Shown in pieces: positions 18,029 to 31,600 of a stretch of 64,000 bases of DNA. The position numbers and the translations under genes are program-made. The notes below the pieces were generated by a model. It saw only the letters and a program-made list of their open reading frames with translations, was not told where the DNA came from and did not search any database. Numbering within the stretch: the first letter of the stretch is position 1; every line of letters begins with the position of its first letter. Source of the DNA: Sipunculus nudus (taxonomy: Eukaryota > Annelida > Sipuncula > Golfingiida > Sipunculidae). Location of the stretch: assembly GCA_026874595.1 (NCBI GenBank), contig CM049308.1:24702367-24766366 (forward strand). Reading direction: 5' to 3'.

Positions 18029-21000
18029 GAATCAATGAGAGGTCCAGGAAATATACGCACAGAGACCACACAGAGACTGAATTACTTGTTATTTTTATTT
18101 GCTGACTGCTTTTAGCTATCCTAAATCTAGATCAGATATTAGAGAAGAACACGCCTGCATATAGAATGAATAGGACCAAAAATAACGGGTAAATATAGCA
18201 TGCTATCATACAAGATCATGCGATATAGCGCAGTGGATAGTAGAATCTGATAAGCAAATGTACTTTTCTCATGGGTTTGGCACGGTAAATATCTTCAACA
18301 TTTGCAGCATGTTAGTATTATATTTTTTTTTATTTCTAAACAAAATTATATTTAAAATATTAAACATTTGTTGTCCCACCTCTTGGAATGAACTTCTTTC
18401 CATACGTACCCATTATTATAGGATTAATTGATATGATAGGTAGCGGACTTATCTGATAAACAACTAAAGCTTCATAAGATATTGATATTCCATGAATTAT
18501 TATTATTAATATGATTATTATTAAGATTATAATTATTATTATTATTACTATTCTGAATTAATTATATTAATCAAAAACATAATTATTTTTCCACACCGGT
18601 GTTACACCGTTTATATTTTAGGTTTAATTCCACTTAACTAGAAGGGCGACCACTGCATAAGAGCCCCGATACATATACACATGTAGAATTATACCTTGTA
18701 GGAGCGTATCCCCTTTAAAAATAGCTATAATTGTTTTCACTCCTAATGAGCAGAGTTTAAATGGTTAATAATTTATTAAGTTACAACTCAGCACTCAAAT
18801 TAATCTACACAAACTTTGAAGTATGGAGATGTGATTTATTTATACAGTTACATAGGAAATCCGCTATACGACCACATAACTATAACGAACACCAGGCTGT
18901 AAAGGTTTATGCTAATAATACAATTATAAAGGTGACATCCTGCACACTGATATTATAATATGTAGGCAAACTTTCATTAAGATTTGCGCCACGACTCATT
19001 AACGTGTCTAGTATCCAGTAGAAGGCGCGAGTGTTGTTAAAGGTGAATATTAAATCCGAGAACTTGGCGCCTCTACAACATTTATAACACTGGTATATAG
19101 GGGTCGCAAAGGTTAAAAGTATCTCTGTACGTATGAGAAACTATGTATATTAGATTCTTCATTGGCCTATTCCTGAAATCTTGAGATTTCGTTCAAAATT
19201 GCGTGGGTTATATGTTGTGCAGGTTTTAACTCTCACATTTCATTTCTCATTCTTCTGCAGAACAATTTGATTATTCTTGCTTTGGACCATGTTTTTGTAA
19301 CATTAACGGGAAATTATCTCACCTTACTGTATTAAAATGGACTTCAAGGGGTCCATCACATTTTCCAGGTTATTTAAACCGTTTTTACTTAAGACAAATA
19401 GGAGGACAATGTTTGATTCAGGAGATATTGTCTTTATTCGAACATGAAATGATATGATTTTTCAGTTCCGTTTGTGTTGAGTACTCTTTTGGGATTAAAC
19501 TATACAAAAAGAATTATGTACCGGTAATAGAAATTAGTATAAAGTTATGTACTTCCTGCTGATGACGAAAATGGCTTTGCGTACACATTGGTTCCTAGCG
19601 GGGGGTTCTTGACGGGCATATTCTGGGCTGTCACGCCTGCTAACGGATATACCGATTTCTGCGTTGGGCCTGTGGATGCTGTTGTTCCCCGGTCGCCTCA
19701 TATTTTTCTCTTGCTTGTCCCCCCTGGCACAATGGTGGCTGAAACGGCTCGCTGTTTAATTGGCTTGGTGGCATCTGCGTCTTAGACTCAAAGCAAAATG
19801 TTACGCCTAGGGAGCGCCAAGTGAACGGGTCCAAGACCCTTTTAACTGGAGCGCTCAGACCGCTTAATATATCTTCAGTCAGTTAGGATAGACTTTCTGG
19901 TACCCAGGTTGATATTTGCAATTACTAGACGGTGTCGCAACGCGTACCAGGACGAGTTCTGTAGACCAGTAAAACACATGCAGCCAGGGCCGCCTTTAAA
20001 CATTTTTTAAAAGTAAATTCCGTTAAAAATTCTTTATCTGAAATTTTTTTTCTAAAGGCCAAACAATGGGGTTTTACGGCTATTTGGTATAAGATATATA
20101 GCTAGAGCCAACTGGAGCAAGCCATACCATTTAAATCATTGCAGGTTTACGGCTTTGTGTCGCTAGGTCGTGTGAATAAATAGAACCACATGACCTGGAC
20201 TCGCAGCAACCCGTTTCTTTTAATATTTACAGCATTTTGCCTGTTCTTTTGCTGGGACAGGTCCAGAGGTACAAGGATGGGGACGGGTTGCCCATAGGCT
20301 GAGCTAACTCCTGGATATGAACAGGTGGTGTAGTTTAATTCTCATGTTTGGCACTGCGATAGACCTTTCTTTAAAATGATATGGAATTCTTCAAGATTAT
20401 GGGCTTATCGGGCAGAAATATTCCCTTAGGACACACTTTGCATGGTCCCTATTACCACAAGTCCAAAAACGCCATTCCCTATACCAAACCCTAGAAGCAT
20501 TGCATTAGGATTTAGTCCCTCAACCATCAGTTATTATATTAATTTTGATATATCGGTTTTGTATTATCTCACACTGCGCAGAATCACTCACAAAGAGTAA
20601 GACTGGTTGGGGTTTGTGGGTTTCAAAATCTGCAGTCCACAATGCACCAGGGCTGTAATATAGTCAGTTCAGGCACATTGGATAAGAACTGTTTAAAGGG
20701 AAATTACATAAACATGGGTAATTTTGTGGTTAGGACTTCATGGAATAACTACTATTTTATTTGCATACACATGTGATATGTAAACAGAAGATGATTACTT
20801 AAATGTAACAAATTTTGATTTTTGTGTTTTCAGTTGAGACGAGTAGTCCTGGCAGTCCCCCCCCCCAAAAGAGGTTTGTTTTGAGAATGATCGACTTCTG
20901 ATATAATAGAAGAGTAGTATTTTCTGTCCGTTTTCCTCATCATCCATCATATATTTAATGAGAGGATATATTAAAGTCTTCTGTCCACTCATTTATCAGT

Positions 21001-22378
21001 ACCACCCATTCTACATATTACCTGTGCTTGCACTATGAGATACCTGTGGGATTTCAGCCAGTTTCTTGTGGGACAGACTTTCACTGGGCGAGCTGACATA
21101 GACCAAGATCATTTTAAGTCAGTTATCCAGGGTTACAGAGCTATGAGGATGAAAAAGTTTATATTATAGTAAAGCTAGCTTTGGTTGGCTTTAGTCATAA
21201 TGCCAGGTGGTATAAAAACAATTTTGTTTTATATGCATTTAGCATAATCTTAACCAAAGTTTACAATACTGGCTAATTATTTTTTAAATCTGAAAGACAT
21301 GGTATCAAATTCTTGTTCAGAACTGGAGGGGTCATTTTGGCATCACTGCATTCAGGCCAGAATTATGTGAAAAGAAAGAGATGCACTTGTGCAAGTGTTG
21401 TGGAATTTAGTTATTAAGTCATTCAAAAGAAGCCAAAACCTTGATTTTTATAGATTCTATACAGACACATTTTAAAAGTGTCCCCGTTTCAAGCAATATA
21501 TGATTGAGTGCTGTCCCCTAGCGGTAAACATGTGTATTACAATTTTATCCTGACAGACCTGGTGCAGTTTGAAAGAGGGTGCTAGAATTGGCCTTAGAAA
21601 AATCATGTAAAATATCTTAGGATTTAAGTGAGAATATGGGAGATGCCCCCCCCCCTTAGAACACACCATAATTCCTGCTAGTTTAACATCAAAAATATGT
21701 ATATACTCCTATAAAAGGGTGGCCTAGGATGAGAAATGCTGGACAAAAGTAGAATGGGACTACTGTCAGTTATAATATAGATGCATCCAGAAAACATTGA
21801 TTGAAAGAAAACTAGTTGGAATTATACTGCCAAGAAGGTGTTTCAACATAAAATAATTTTCTGGCTAAACTTTTCTTCACCAAACAAATGTTGTCTTTAA
21901 AAACAGGTTTATTCACACATTTTATAACAAATGATATGTGGCCCAAGTAACACTTAATATTTATCAAAATGTTGACAAGTACAATATATGGAGTAGCGTG
22001 AAATTGTACACAATTGGATTTTCTATAACCAAAAGGATATACAGTTCATCCTGGAAGAAAATTTGATGATACACAAAAATGTAAATATCTTTACTGTTGA
22101 ATGCTAGCCGGCATGGTATGTATTGTTTTGGTCCTGTGTGTGTTTATATACATACTAAAGTGAAGAGCAGTTCTTATAGGATCTCGCTGCATTCACTTGC
22201 AGATTTGGAATATTTATGTGAAGCTCAAATAAGTTATTGATATGTGTCTTGCTGTACAAAGTGTACATTGGCACATTTTATCTTTGGCGAACTTATATGT
22301 TACAGTGTCACTATTGTCCTCAACAGTTTTGGTGTGATGTAATCGTTAACAAAAAGTTATCGTCAGGTGTTATCAGGT
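18029..22378. other. Intergenic stretch with no gene recognised
   Basis: AT-rich, with an ATT-rich run at 18490-18560 and a short inverted repeat around 19020-19077 (GTAGAAGGCGC and GGCGCCTCTAC). The C-run at 20857-20864 and the one at 21649-21655 are simple repeats. Frames at 19588-19834 have higher GC but no recognisable domain. The RSPH4A 3' UTR should occupy the last few hundred bases; an AATAAA on the minus strand near 21909 is the first clear signal noticed. Confidence 0.4.
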
Positions 22379-22607
22379 CTAATCATCCTCCTCGTCTTCC
22401 TCCTCTCCCTCCTCCATCTCCTCTGCTGCCTCCTCAGCTTCCTGCTGCGCGGCTCGTAGCGCCGCCTCCTGCTCAGGTGTTGGGTCCTCGTGTTCTGTAA
22501 TTTCGGGTCCACTTGGGAATTCCTCCTGGACAGCAGGTGCTGGTGGAGGGCTGTAATTATCTGCAGCGTACTTGTGACCCCAGCCAAGGTATACATTTTC
22601 GAATTTT
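22379..22607 (-). CDS. RSPH4A: RSPH4A exon 10 (residues 468-543) and stop
   Basis: Acceptor GTTACAG, TAG stop at 22381-22379. Encodes [40 protein letters not shown] and an acidic C-terminal tail. Confidence 0.95.
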
Positions 22608-25600
22608 CTGTAACAAAAGGGTTAATTTGCATATTATTAATTACATCATGAATCATCTGATGGAAAATTCTATATAGTTTATAGGGTTTTAAATAAAAAT
22701 AACCTGGCTAACAGTGAGTGAAGTTCAGGCCCTGAGAGATGATAATGATGCCAAAGGTGGCCCTGACCAATGATTGTAAATATATTGGTCTATTTCAACA
22801 AAGTGACTGAATTAAAGCAGTTTGCTGAAGTAAGAATATAAATATCATTGAAGAGATATTAACAATGAATATAACATCTTCATTATGCTTGATGATTTCT
22901 TCACTTTAGGCTCAATATCAAAACATTTTTGATATAATGAAAGTAGTGGTACAGGTACTGACTGTATTCTTTCATTTATATAAGGAATTGTATTCATGGT
23001 TCATATCAGGGCTGGGAACAAATTCAACGCTGTGTACATTTAAATATAATGTTTCAAATACAATAAATGCATATGCAACTTTAAATATCAAATACAAATG
23101 CAATAAATTAGCAAATGCAAATGGTCGTACATACACAATTACACTTGAAGTTTATTTTGCACCCTGGGTGTACCAAGGTAAGTGTTTATATTGCAATGAG
23201 TAACTTGAGTCTATGGTACTGCTGAATCCAACCATAACATATTACTGAAATATTATTTTACAATTCTTGAAGATTTTTATGATTATTTTGAGACAACACT
23301 TAAAGAAAAGTTTTTATATTTGTATTATGAAATCAAATGTGTTCAGCTCAGCATTTAAATGCAAAGCAGGGTTTCCTGCAACCCTACATTTATATGCAAA
23401 TGAAATATTTTCAAATGCAAATGCATCTGAACCAAAGAGTGGTTGATAACAAAATTTATGTATAACGGCCATGATGCAAATAGTGCTATATACACACATA
23501 TGATGATTCTGAGGATGGATTGAAAAAGTGTTGCGGAAAAAAAATGCTTCATAATAATATACAAAATAATATATTGCCAGACTTATTCAAATTTTTTGGT
23601 TTACAAACATTTTAAAAACAAGGTAGGAAGATGGAATTTTTTTTATTTCAAATGGTTGAACTGTCAAAAATTCCTGTTATATGTTTAACTGCCATGCAAA
23701 ATCATAAATAAGACCATATGTCAGTGAAAACTTTTAAACAAAAGACCCATAGGTCCTCAAGCTCAGCCTTCAGCTCAAGCAAGCAATAGCACTCCTGAAT
23801 CAGGAACACTCATATGTGCTTAAGTTATGTATAAAACCAGATGAGTGAAAATAATTTATAATTTTTCAAAATTCTTTTCAGTTTTAGGGTAAGAGTGTTC
23901 GTAAACCAAAAAATAAGAAATTTATGGCCTAGGTATGGCCATGTGTGCAATAACAAGTAGAAGTTTTATGACTTATACTCTAGATCTGTTCCATATGGGG
24001 TGCCTGATGAAATAGGTCAACATTTTATATATTGGGAGATCAATTAAAAAAGTGGAGAAATGAGGTATAGCTTTAATCAACAAGAAACAAACCAAAATCA
24101 TACCTCCCTCATTGTTTAAGAAATGCAATAAAATAAATATACAAATATTTTTAAAGAAAACATTTTTCCACAAAATTTCAATCCCACTGGGGCACAGGAG
24201 GGTCAGAGTCACTGGCAACATACACAAACTTATGCCTCTGTAAGCTGCTAACTGGCGCTCAACATGTGAACATCAAAGTGAGGCTGGCACACATGGAAGA
24301 TGCCATGTCACTGGGGTGGTTCCAGGATTAAGGAAAAGGAGGGGTCCAACCCACCAGGACTGAGGCAAAATAAAAGAAAAAGGTCCCTAGGTGTGCGAAC
24401 AGGCCACAAAAATTGGTCTTGAACCCTTTATAAAGGTTGCAGCGGCTAAAAACGGGTGGGTGTCTGGACCCCCTTGACCGCCCTCTGGTCCTGCTTCAGT
24501 GTGACATGGCCATAAGACCCATAAGAGCCTAGGTAGTGGTAACATATAAATTTTGGTTCTTACTTGAAGTTGGTAATAAAACATTTAGACCTCATTCCCT
24601 TTAGTGCCAAACTAAATGATCAAATTTACTCTTTTGGTGAATAATGACTGAATATCAATGCATGGGCACTCCTTGATGGAACAGACTACATGTATAGGTG
24701 AAGGTTATCCATTTTCAACCTTGTTTGTATCACCTCTTTCTGGAGTTGATATGAATGAAAAAGAAAATGCACCTGTCAAATGTTATCATGTGAACTCATA
24801 TGAATTTCTACAGGAAATGGGCACAAGTTAAATATATCCAATCCCTCCCATTACAAAGTTGGGAAAATTATACTTATTTCACATATTTCATATTTACAAA
24901 ATTGAAACTAAGAATGCAGGCATCCATTTGCCAAATAGATTCAAATAAAGGTTCCCACTCAGAAATATAACTTTTCACATCATTACATTGCTTTATTCTG
25001 GTACCCAATTAAAATCTAATATATATCTTAACCACAAAAACAGTTAATCAATAAACAATAAAGCCTCTGGAGCCCCAAGGGTGCAGTATTCACCGGGCCT
25101 GAATGACACCAGGATATAAATCTATGGAAGCATGTGCATCCACTTTGTCACTTAGTTGTAAAAAAAAAAGACCGATATTCTGCAGACTTAGTAAAGTCGG
25201 CCTTAAAACCTTACCTCCATACAAAAAAATCATATATAAACATAAATGTATGCCAGTGGAGGTCATACAGACAGACTGGTCATTTCATTAAAGTAATTCT
25301 ACAATGCCATTCAGCTGAACTTACTTTCCAACAGCGAATGCGCTAGCTCCAGGCCACAAATTGGAGCGCATGACAGAGATAGCATATTGTGGGATGAGGT
25401 TGCTGGACAACTTCGGGGTCCAGGGAGGCATGTTTTCTATCTCAGCATCCTCAGACAATGGAGTCAGCAGAGGAGGACCGTTTTCGGGCTCAGGTTCGTC
25501 TGGCTCCTCACGCTCCTCTTCCTCATCCTCATCCTCAAAGTCCTCCTCGTTCTTTTGTACTGGGTTCCACCAGAAGCAGCGACCCTGGAAATTATTCAAG

Positions 25601-28600
25601 TTGAGACTCATTTCTGGTGACCATCTTTAACCTTACAGTTGACCATCTGAATGACTGCATGTACATTTTTTTATTGATTTTAGAAAAAGTTTTCCAAGTA
25701 AGTTTTACATCAACTTAGATTCAAAGATTCCCCTTTTTCTTTTAAAGAAAAGCAGGATATTCCTCTCATTCCTGACACAATCAAGAACACCGCAGACATG
25801 CATAGTACACCTACTCAAGTCCAGTGACCTCATATAAAATGCATGAATTTAACTGAGGTTTAAATTAAGATGAGAAAATGTATTGGTCAATATTTATATC
25901 GATTTCATAAATATCCATAAGATTTTTGGTAAGTCATCATGGCACCACCAAAGTCTGGTGACCTCTGACCTCATTAAATATGCATGGATTTTTTCATGAA
26001 TCAACCTATGGTGAGATATTATATTGATCAATATTTCCTCTGAGTTTTATCAATATGCTTCATATTCCTGATAAGTTGTCACGGTGACACCACAAAGTAC
26101 CCTCTTGACCTCTGACCTCATTGAATTTACGTGGATTTTGCCTAAAATCGAACTCAGGTGTGATGAGCTATGAATAACCTATTGGACTTTTGTGAAAATT
26201 CATTAAAGCCCTGGTAAGTGATCACAGCGACAGAAAAAGTCAACGTACATACGGGCAGTGGGTAAATCATACAATACTTCTGTCATAGACAGGTAAAGCA
26301 ACAGTTCCAACCAGGGAATATACCAAGTACCTGCAGATCTGCTAACACAAGCCTGGTTAACACCAGCAGATGTACATACGTATTAAGATTTATTGGTCAG
26401 GAAAGAACTCATAAGGAGGCAGTTGCCACCACCTAAAAAAAATTATTAACAGAAAAAGATAAGACCAGCATACCTGTGGCAGGATGTGTAGGACATGGTG
26501 AACCCAACTGGACAGAGAAGGGTCACAGAGTTCTCTCAAAGGAAGGCCTTCAAAGTCAAGGTTCTCCACAAAGTTGTCACGACCTGTGAGAAAAAAAGGT
26601 TATATATAAATGATAAATGTTCATGCACACTTGTGTTACCTCAGTAACATCGTACTAGTAATCCAATAGTTGTATCGATGGAATCAATGTGCATTTTGTT
26701 TTCAAAATATTTGCAAATTCTGAGATAACCATGATCTGATGAAACTAGATGCAAACACTTTACACAGATTTAATCATTTTTTGCAGTATACATAGTGACT
26801 GATAATTTAAAAAAAAAAGTTGTGCTCACAAAATTACCAATTTTATTAATATTTTATTTCATCATGATATCAGCCAGCCACAAGAGGTATAAGGCACACT
26901 ATTCCAGTAGGCACAATTCTATACATCTCATATTAACACCTGCGTGTTGTAATCATAAATTTAATCTTTACAGAGTTTTTCTCATTTTAGTAAACTTGGC
27001 TCTATTAACAACAGAACAGACAATTAAATTTTTTTCAGTTTGTATTATTCCTGTACATATCATAGTACAAGTGGAGCCCTCTACCCACCCTCTCCTTCCT
27101 CCTCCTCCTCTTCCTCCTCATCAAACTGATAGAAGCCCAGCGGGGAGATGTGTGTTCCTGCGCTGATCCTGGCGATCTGGGCACGCAAGTAGTTGGACTC
27201 GTTGCCTGGGAATGGTGGATAGCTAATCACCTGCAAATGTGACAGCATTGAGAACAAGGGTTCAATTTCTGTTAATTTAAACAAAACTGAACAGTACCTG
27301 CAGAAGATATGGATCATTATCCTTATAATATATCATTTTCAGTATTTTACAATGCTGCTTAATCCATTGTGCACCTTTTTAAAACAAAGAGACATAGCTT
27401 GCAACAATTATGGAGAATATTTTTAAACAGTCATCTTAACAATGGTAACTGGTAAAATTTTGTCAATTTGTAATGCCTAATTACAATCCTGATTTTCAAT
27501 CCATGTTATACCATGTAAATGAATGTAACATAAGGAAGTTTAGGAATAAAGATTCAGTTTTGTCAGATGTTAAGATATTGTGGTTGGCTTTATAATGGCA
27601 AGGCTGAAATTTTACAATTTCTTAGTTTTGAACATTTTGCAAAGGTTTCATTTTCACAATTGAAACTATAAAATCAGCAGTATTTGTATTGATTTTAAAG
27701 TTAGAATGATCCTACAATACCAAATTTAATTACTGGTTCAGTCAGTAACTTATGACTTGTATCATAGTCTATATAGCCTGTGTGAGGATGGTGTGTTTTA
27801 CAATTATTGGATGTATGGGCGATTTTAGACATCATGCACAGATTTGGATGCTAATTAGGTTGATTCCAGAGGTCATCTTTGAAGACAGGACATCTTTTTT
27901 CCCAAAGGTTTCAGATACGCGATTATTTCCCCATTCGCAAATATCGTGAAATTTAAATCCTCGCAAATAAAAAGGCAACGCAGTATTGTTTCAGCAATTT
28001 GTGTGATGTTTCAATGTGTGTTAGCAGGAGAGAAAAAATTTTATTTTACACCTACATAAAACATACAAGACTTCTACTGACCTGAGCATCAAGGCGACCC
28101 GTGAAGAATTTCTTAATTTTACGAGCTGCTGCAATCTGTGCTGGAGTAACATGTGGCAGCTTGATCCATGCCTTACCAGCTGCAAAGTATACGAAAAACA
28201 AAGAGTATAATAAAACATAAAATTAGTTTATGATTATATAATGAACCTGATGGCATTATATTGAACTGGTAGAACATGTAAAATTGAAAGTTAAATCAAA
28301 CAAAATTTTATGATATACTGAAGAAGACTGGATGAAGAAGAACTGGAATAAAACATTTCATTGCCAAATGTTTTCCAAGGACGTAAAAATGCACTGCAGT
28401 AAGACTTGCCCTCCAGAATACGAAACATAATACAGATTAAAAAGTAACAAAATACAGATTACAAAGTAACAAATACCTGGATGTTTGCAATGGCTAAGCA
28501 ATCATCAGAAGCCTCCCAGAACAACCTTAACCTCAACCTTAATTAGGTCAGGGTCAAAAATAAATATTAGGTGAAAATATCAGATTAAATAAAAATCTGC

Positions 28601-31600
28601 CCCCTTGGACTAATATTGTGCCCAAAGTTCATATTTTGAAAATCAGCCATACTGGAGATTTTGCACACAAACAGGCTGAAGATTAATAAAAAATAATTTG
28701 AAAGTGAAGGTTTTGCACTTGGGAGGACCTAAGAATGCCCTCCCACATAAAACATTTGACCTAGATAGGGATACAGAATTATACTCACCATTCCCTATAA
28801 GCCTACCATGGGGGGGTAAGGGGGGGATGGTTAACAAACATTGCATAAAAGGCAAACACTATATGCTACTTCATGTATTACAATTATAAGATCATGGATC
28901 TGTTGCAATGACATTACTGCAAAGCTCTGAGAGTAGGACTGAGTATCACAGTTATTATTGGGACATCATTATTGCCACCAAGATCTCCCGCTTCAAAAGT
29001 TTCTCAAGTCAAAAATATGACTTACGTCATTTAATTGTAACAGACCCCATGTAATCCGGATAACAAGAGAAAATTAATCAAGTATATCAGCGTGAAGCAC
29101 CTAGAAATGGTTACTATAACAATGAAGTCTCAGTAATCACAATTCTAATATGGTAATAACATTAACTAACACACCTTAACACACCAGTGTGACATAACAG
29201 CTATTATGACAAATCACATTTCAAATATAAATAATTATAGTACACCATTTTCTTGAAATTTACCCCCTATGCTAAATACTTTAGTTTAGGAATTTCTCCA
29301 TTTTATGGCCAAGGCACTTATTTGCTTTGTAATATTTATTTGTTTTGCATGCAGCAAGGGCTCTGACCTTGACCTTCTGCCATACTTACGATCATTACAG
29401 ACGAAGTACGTCTTTTTGTTGGCTCCCGTTCTGTTGTCTTCCTTGGGGACTGTGGGAGGAGGTTTGTAGTCTGGTTTTGGTGTGTCATCTTCTTCAGCCT
29501 CTTCTGTAGCAATACAGACCATGCATTTACCAGTAAACGTCATCCTCCCCTTAACATACAGTAAATGCCTTATCACTGGGATGATTAGCATTACCAACAT
29601 TTTAATTTGCAGCAGATATTTCCCAATGATGAGGTTGTCACTCAATTCACTGCAATAAGCCATATGTCTAAAAGGTTACTAACCTGCCTGGAATTTATTG
29701 AAATCTTTCTCAACAGTCACAACCTTATCATGGTTAAGTAAAACAAAGTATTAAGTAAAAGCTGTGTGGTTCAGAAAAAAAACAGTTATGATAAGAAATT
29801 ACCCAGCATGGTTTTCAAATAATCTAAATAGAAGATATCCATAAGTATCCCAATGGACCTAATGTGACATTGCATGGGTAAATTATGTCATAATTAAGAA
29901 AGGTGAAAACAGATTTATTACAAAATAATTATAATTAAACTTTCATTGTATATTCATGAAATGATTATCAGAACTTTGCTTATATTATCTAAATATCAGA
30001 TTTGCAAAACTAATTCTCTTTACAAATCCTTTCATTTGACACACAATACATGTTTTTGTTCATTTCAGTGTACTACAGGAGGTTGGAGAGAAATAAAGAT
30101 GCACAAATCTAGTCATATGCTAACATTTCTAACATTTAGAAAATCATGCCTGAGGAATAAAATAATCATCAAACAAAATAAATTTCTTGAGGGTTTATAC
30201 GTTAGGATACTGAAGTCTGCATGCACATGCAAATAATTTGGATCTAGGCCTATATCAGGGCAAATCTTTTTTTCATATCAGGATTTGAATTTGCTCACTT
30301 TAATCATAAATGAATACTAGATAATAAAACCCAACATATCTATAAGTCATTATTTTAAATTATCATGTTGTTCTTTTGTAAAATTATTTTAAATTATTAT
30401 GTTATTCTTTTGTAAAATTAGAATGCTTGTTGCTTGTTTTTTTTTTATTTTGATAATGACACAATAAAACAAAACTTGAGAATGAGATGTCCTGAAAAAA
30501 TGGTTTGAAAGATCTATTAACTCAAATAGGAAAAAGACTTATTCTTAAAAGTTTTTTAGCATGCAGCCTGAAGCATTTGATGTTGGTATGTTTTCAGTTC
30601 TTAAATAAAAGGTATGTATTAATTAAATCTGCTTATACACAAGCCTTGGGGAATCTTTCCATGAAACATAGCACTTAGGCTTTTTCATGAAGCTGTTACG
30701 AAATGTATTTATTCACAAGCACTGTCTAACATGGTTTAAGAGTTCTCTTGGTACCTTATTAAAGTTAGATAAATTCTCATGCATTTTTATAAGTATTTAC
30801 CCTATATTTTCCTCCAAGAATGAAGTGTTTATTCTAAGGTAGCTACATAAATATTTAACAACAAGTGTTCCTATACATCCAGTGAGTTCATGCACCATTC
30901 ATGATTCAACATGTAACAGGGAGTGTGCATGTGGATGTACTAGATGCAAACATCACTTCTATGCAATGACAGTGACAAGCACACAACATTTACTTACTAT
31001 CAAGCTGAAGTATAGTATCTGTGTATATGAAATATTGTCATTAATATTTTAACATCTCAGTCAATAAAACAAGAAATGTCTGCCAGTAAAAGACAAACTA
31101 CTAGAAACTGTTAAGATTACAGCAAAATCTGGTCTCCATGTATTGAGTATTATATAACATTTATAAAAAAATAAGATTAGAAAGGCACACTAAAGCTTAA
31201 GTAATATAAGTTATTTCACAAAACACAATGGAAGGAAACAGCAGATATTGCTAAATGTTCAGGTTACCAAGAAGCCCAGCATAACAAAAGTATATGTAAG
31301 AGCACTACCAGATACTACAGTACAATATAAAACTGACACAAGAAGATATAACAGTAAATAGTGTGCAACCTGGCACGAACAGACATTAGTCCAAATGTGT
31401 TACTCATCCACCATAGATACTGGGTAGAACTTGGCCACCTATCTCACCATACAATAGTTTATTTTGGGCTCAAAGAAATAGCACATCACTTGTGTTTTTT
31501 TTACCACTATTCCAACACCACATGGTACAGTTAATGATATGTGTGACTGTGATATTTAAATGTTACATACCATCATCATCAGCATCATCATCTTTCTCTG

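Noticed and set aside
19588-19834. Possible coding exon with higher GC
   Set aside because: No recognisable domain, no convincing splice sites, and open frames exist on both strands.
25321-25630. Plus-strand frames rich in Ser over RSPH4A exon 9
   Set aside because: Antisense reading of the Glu/Asp-rich coding exon.
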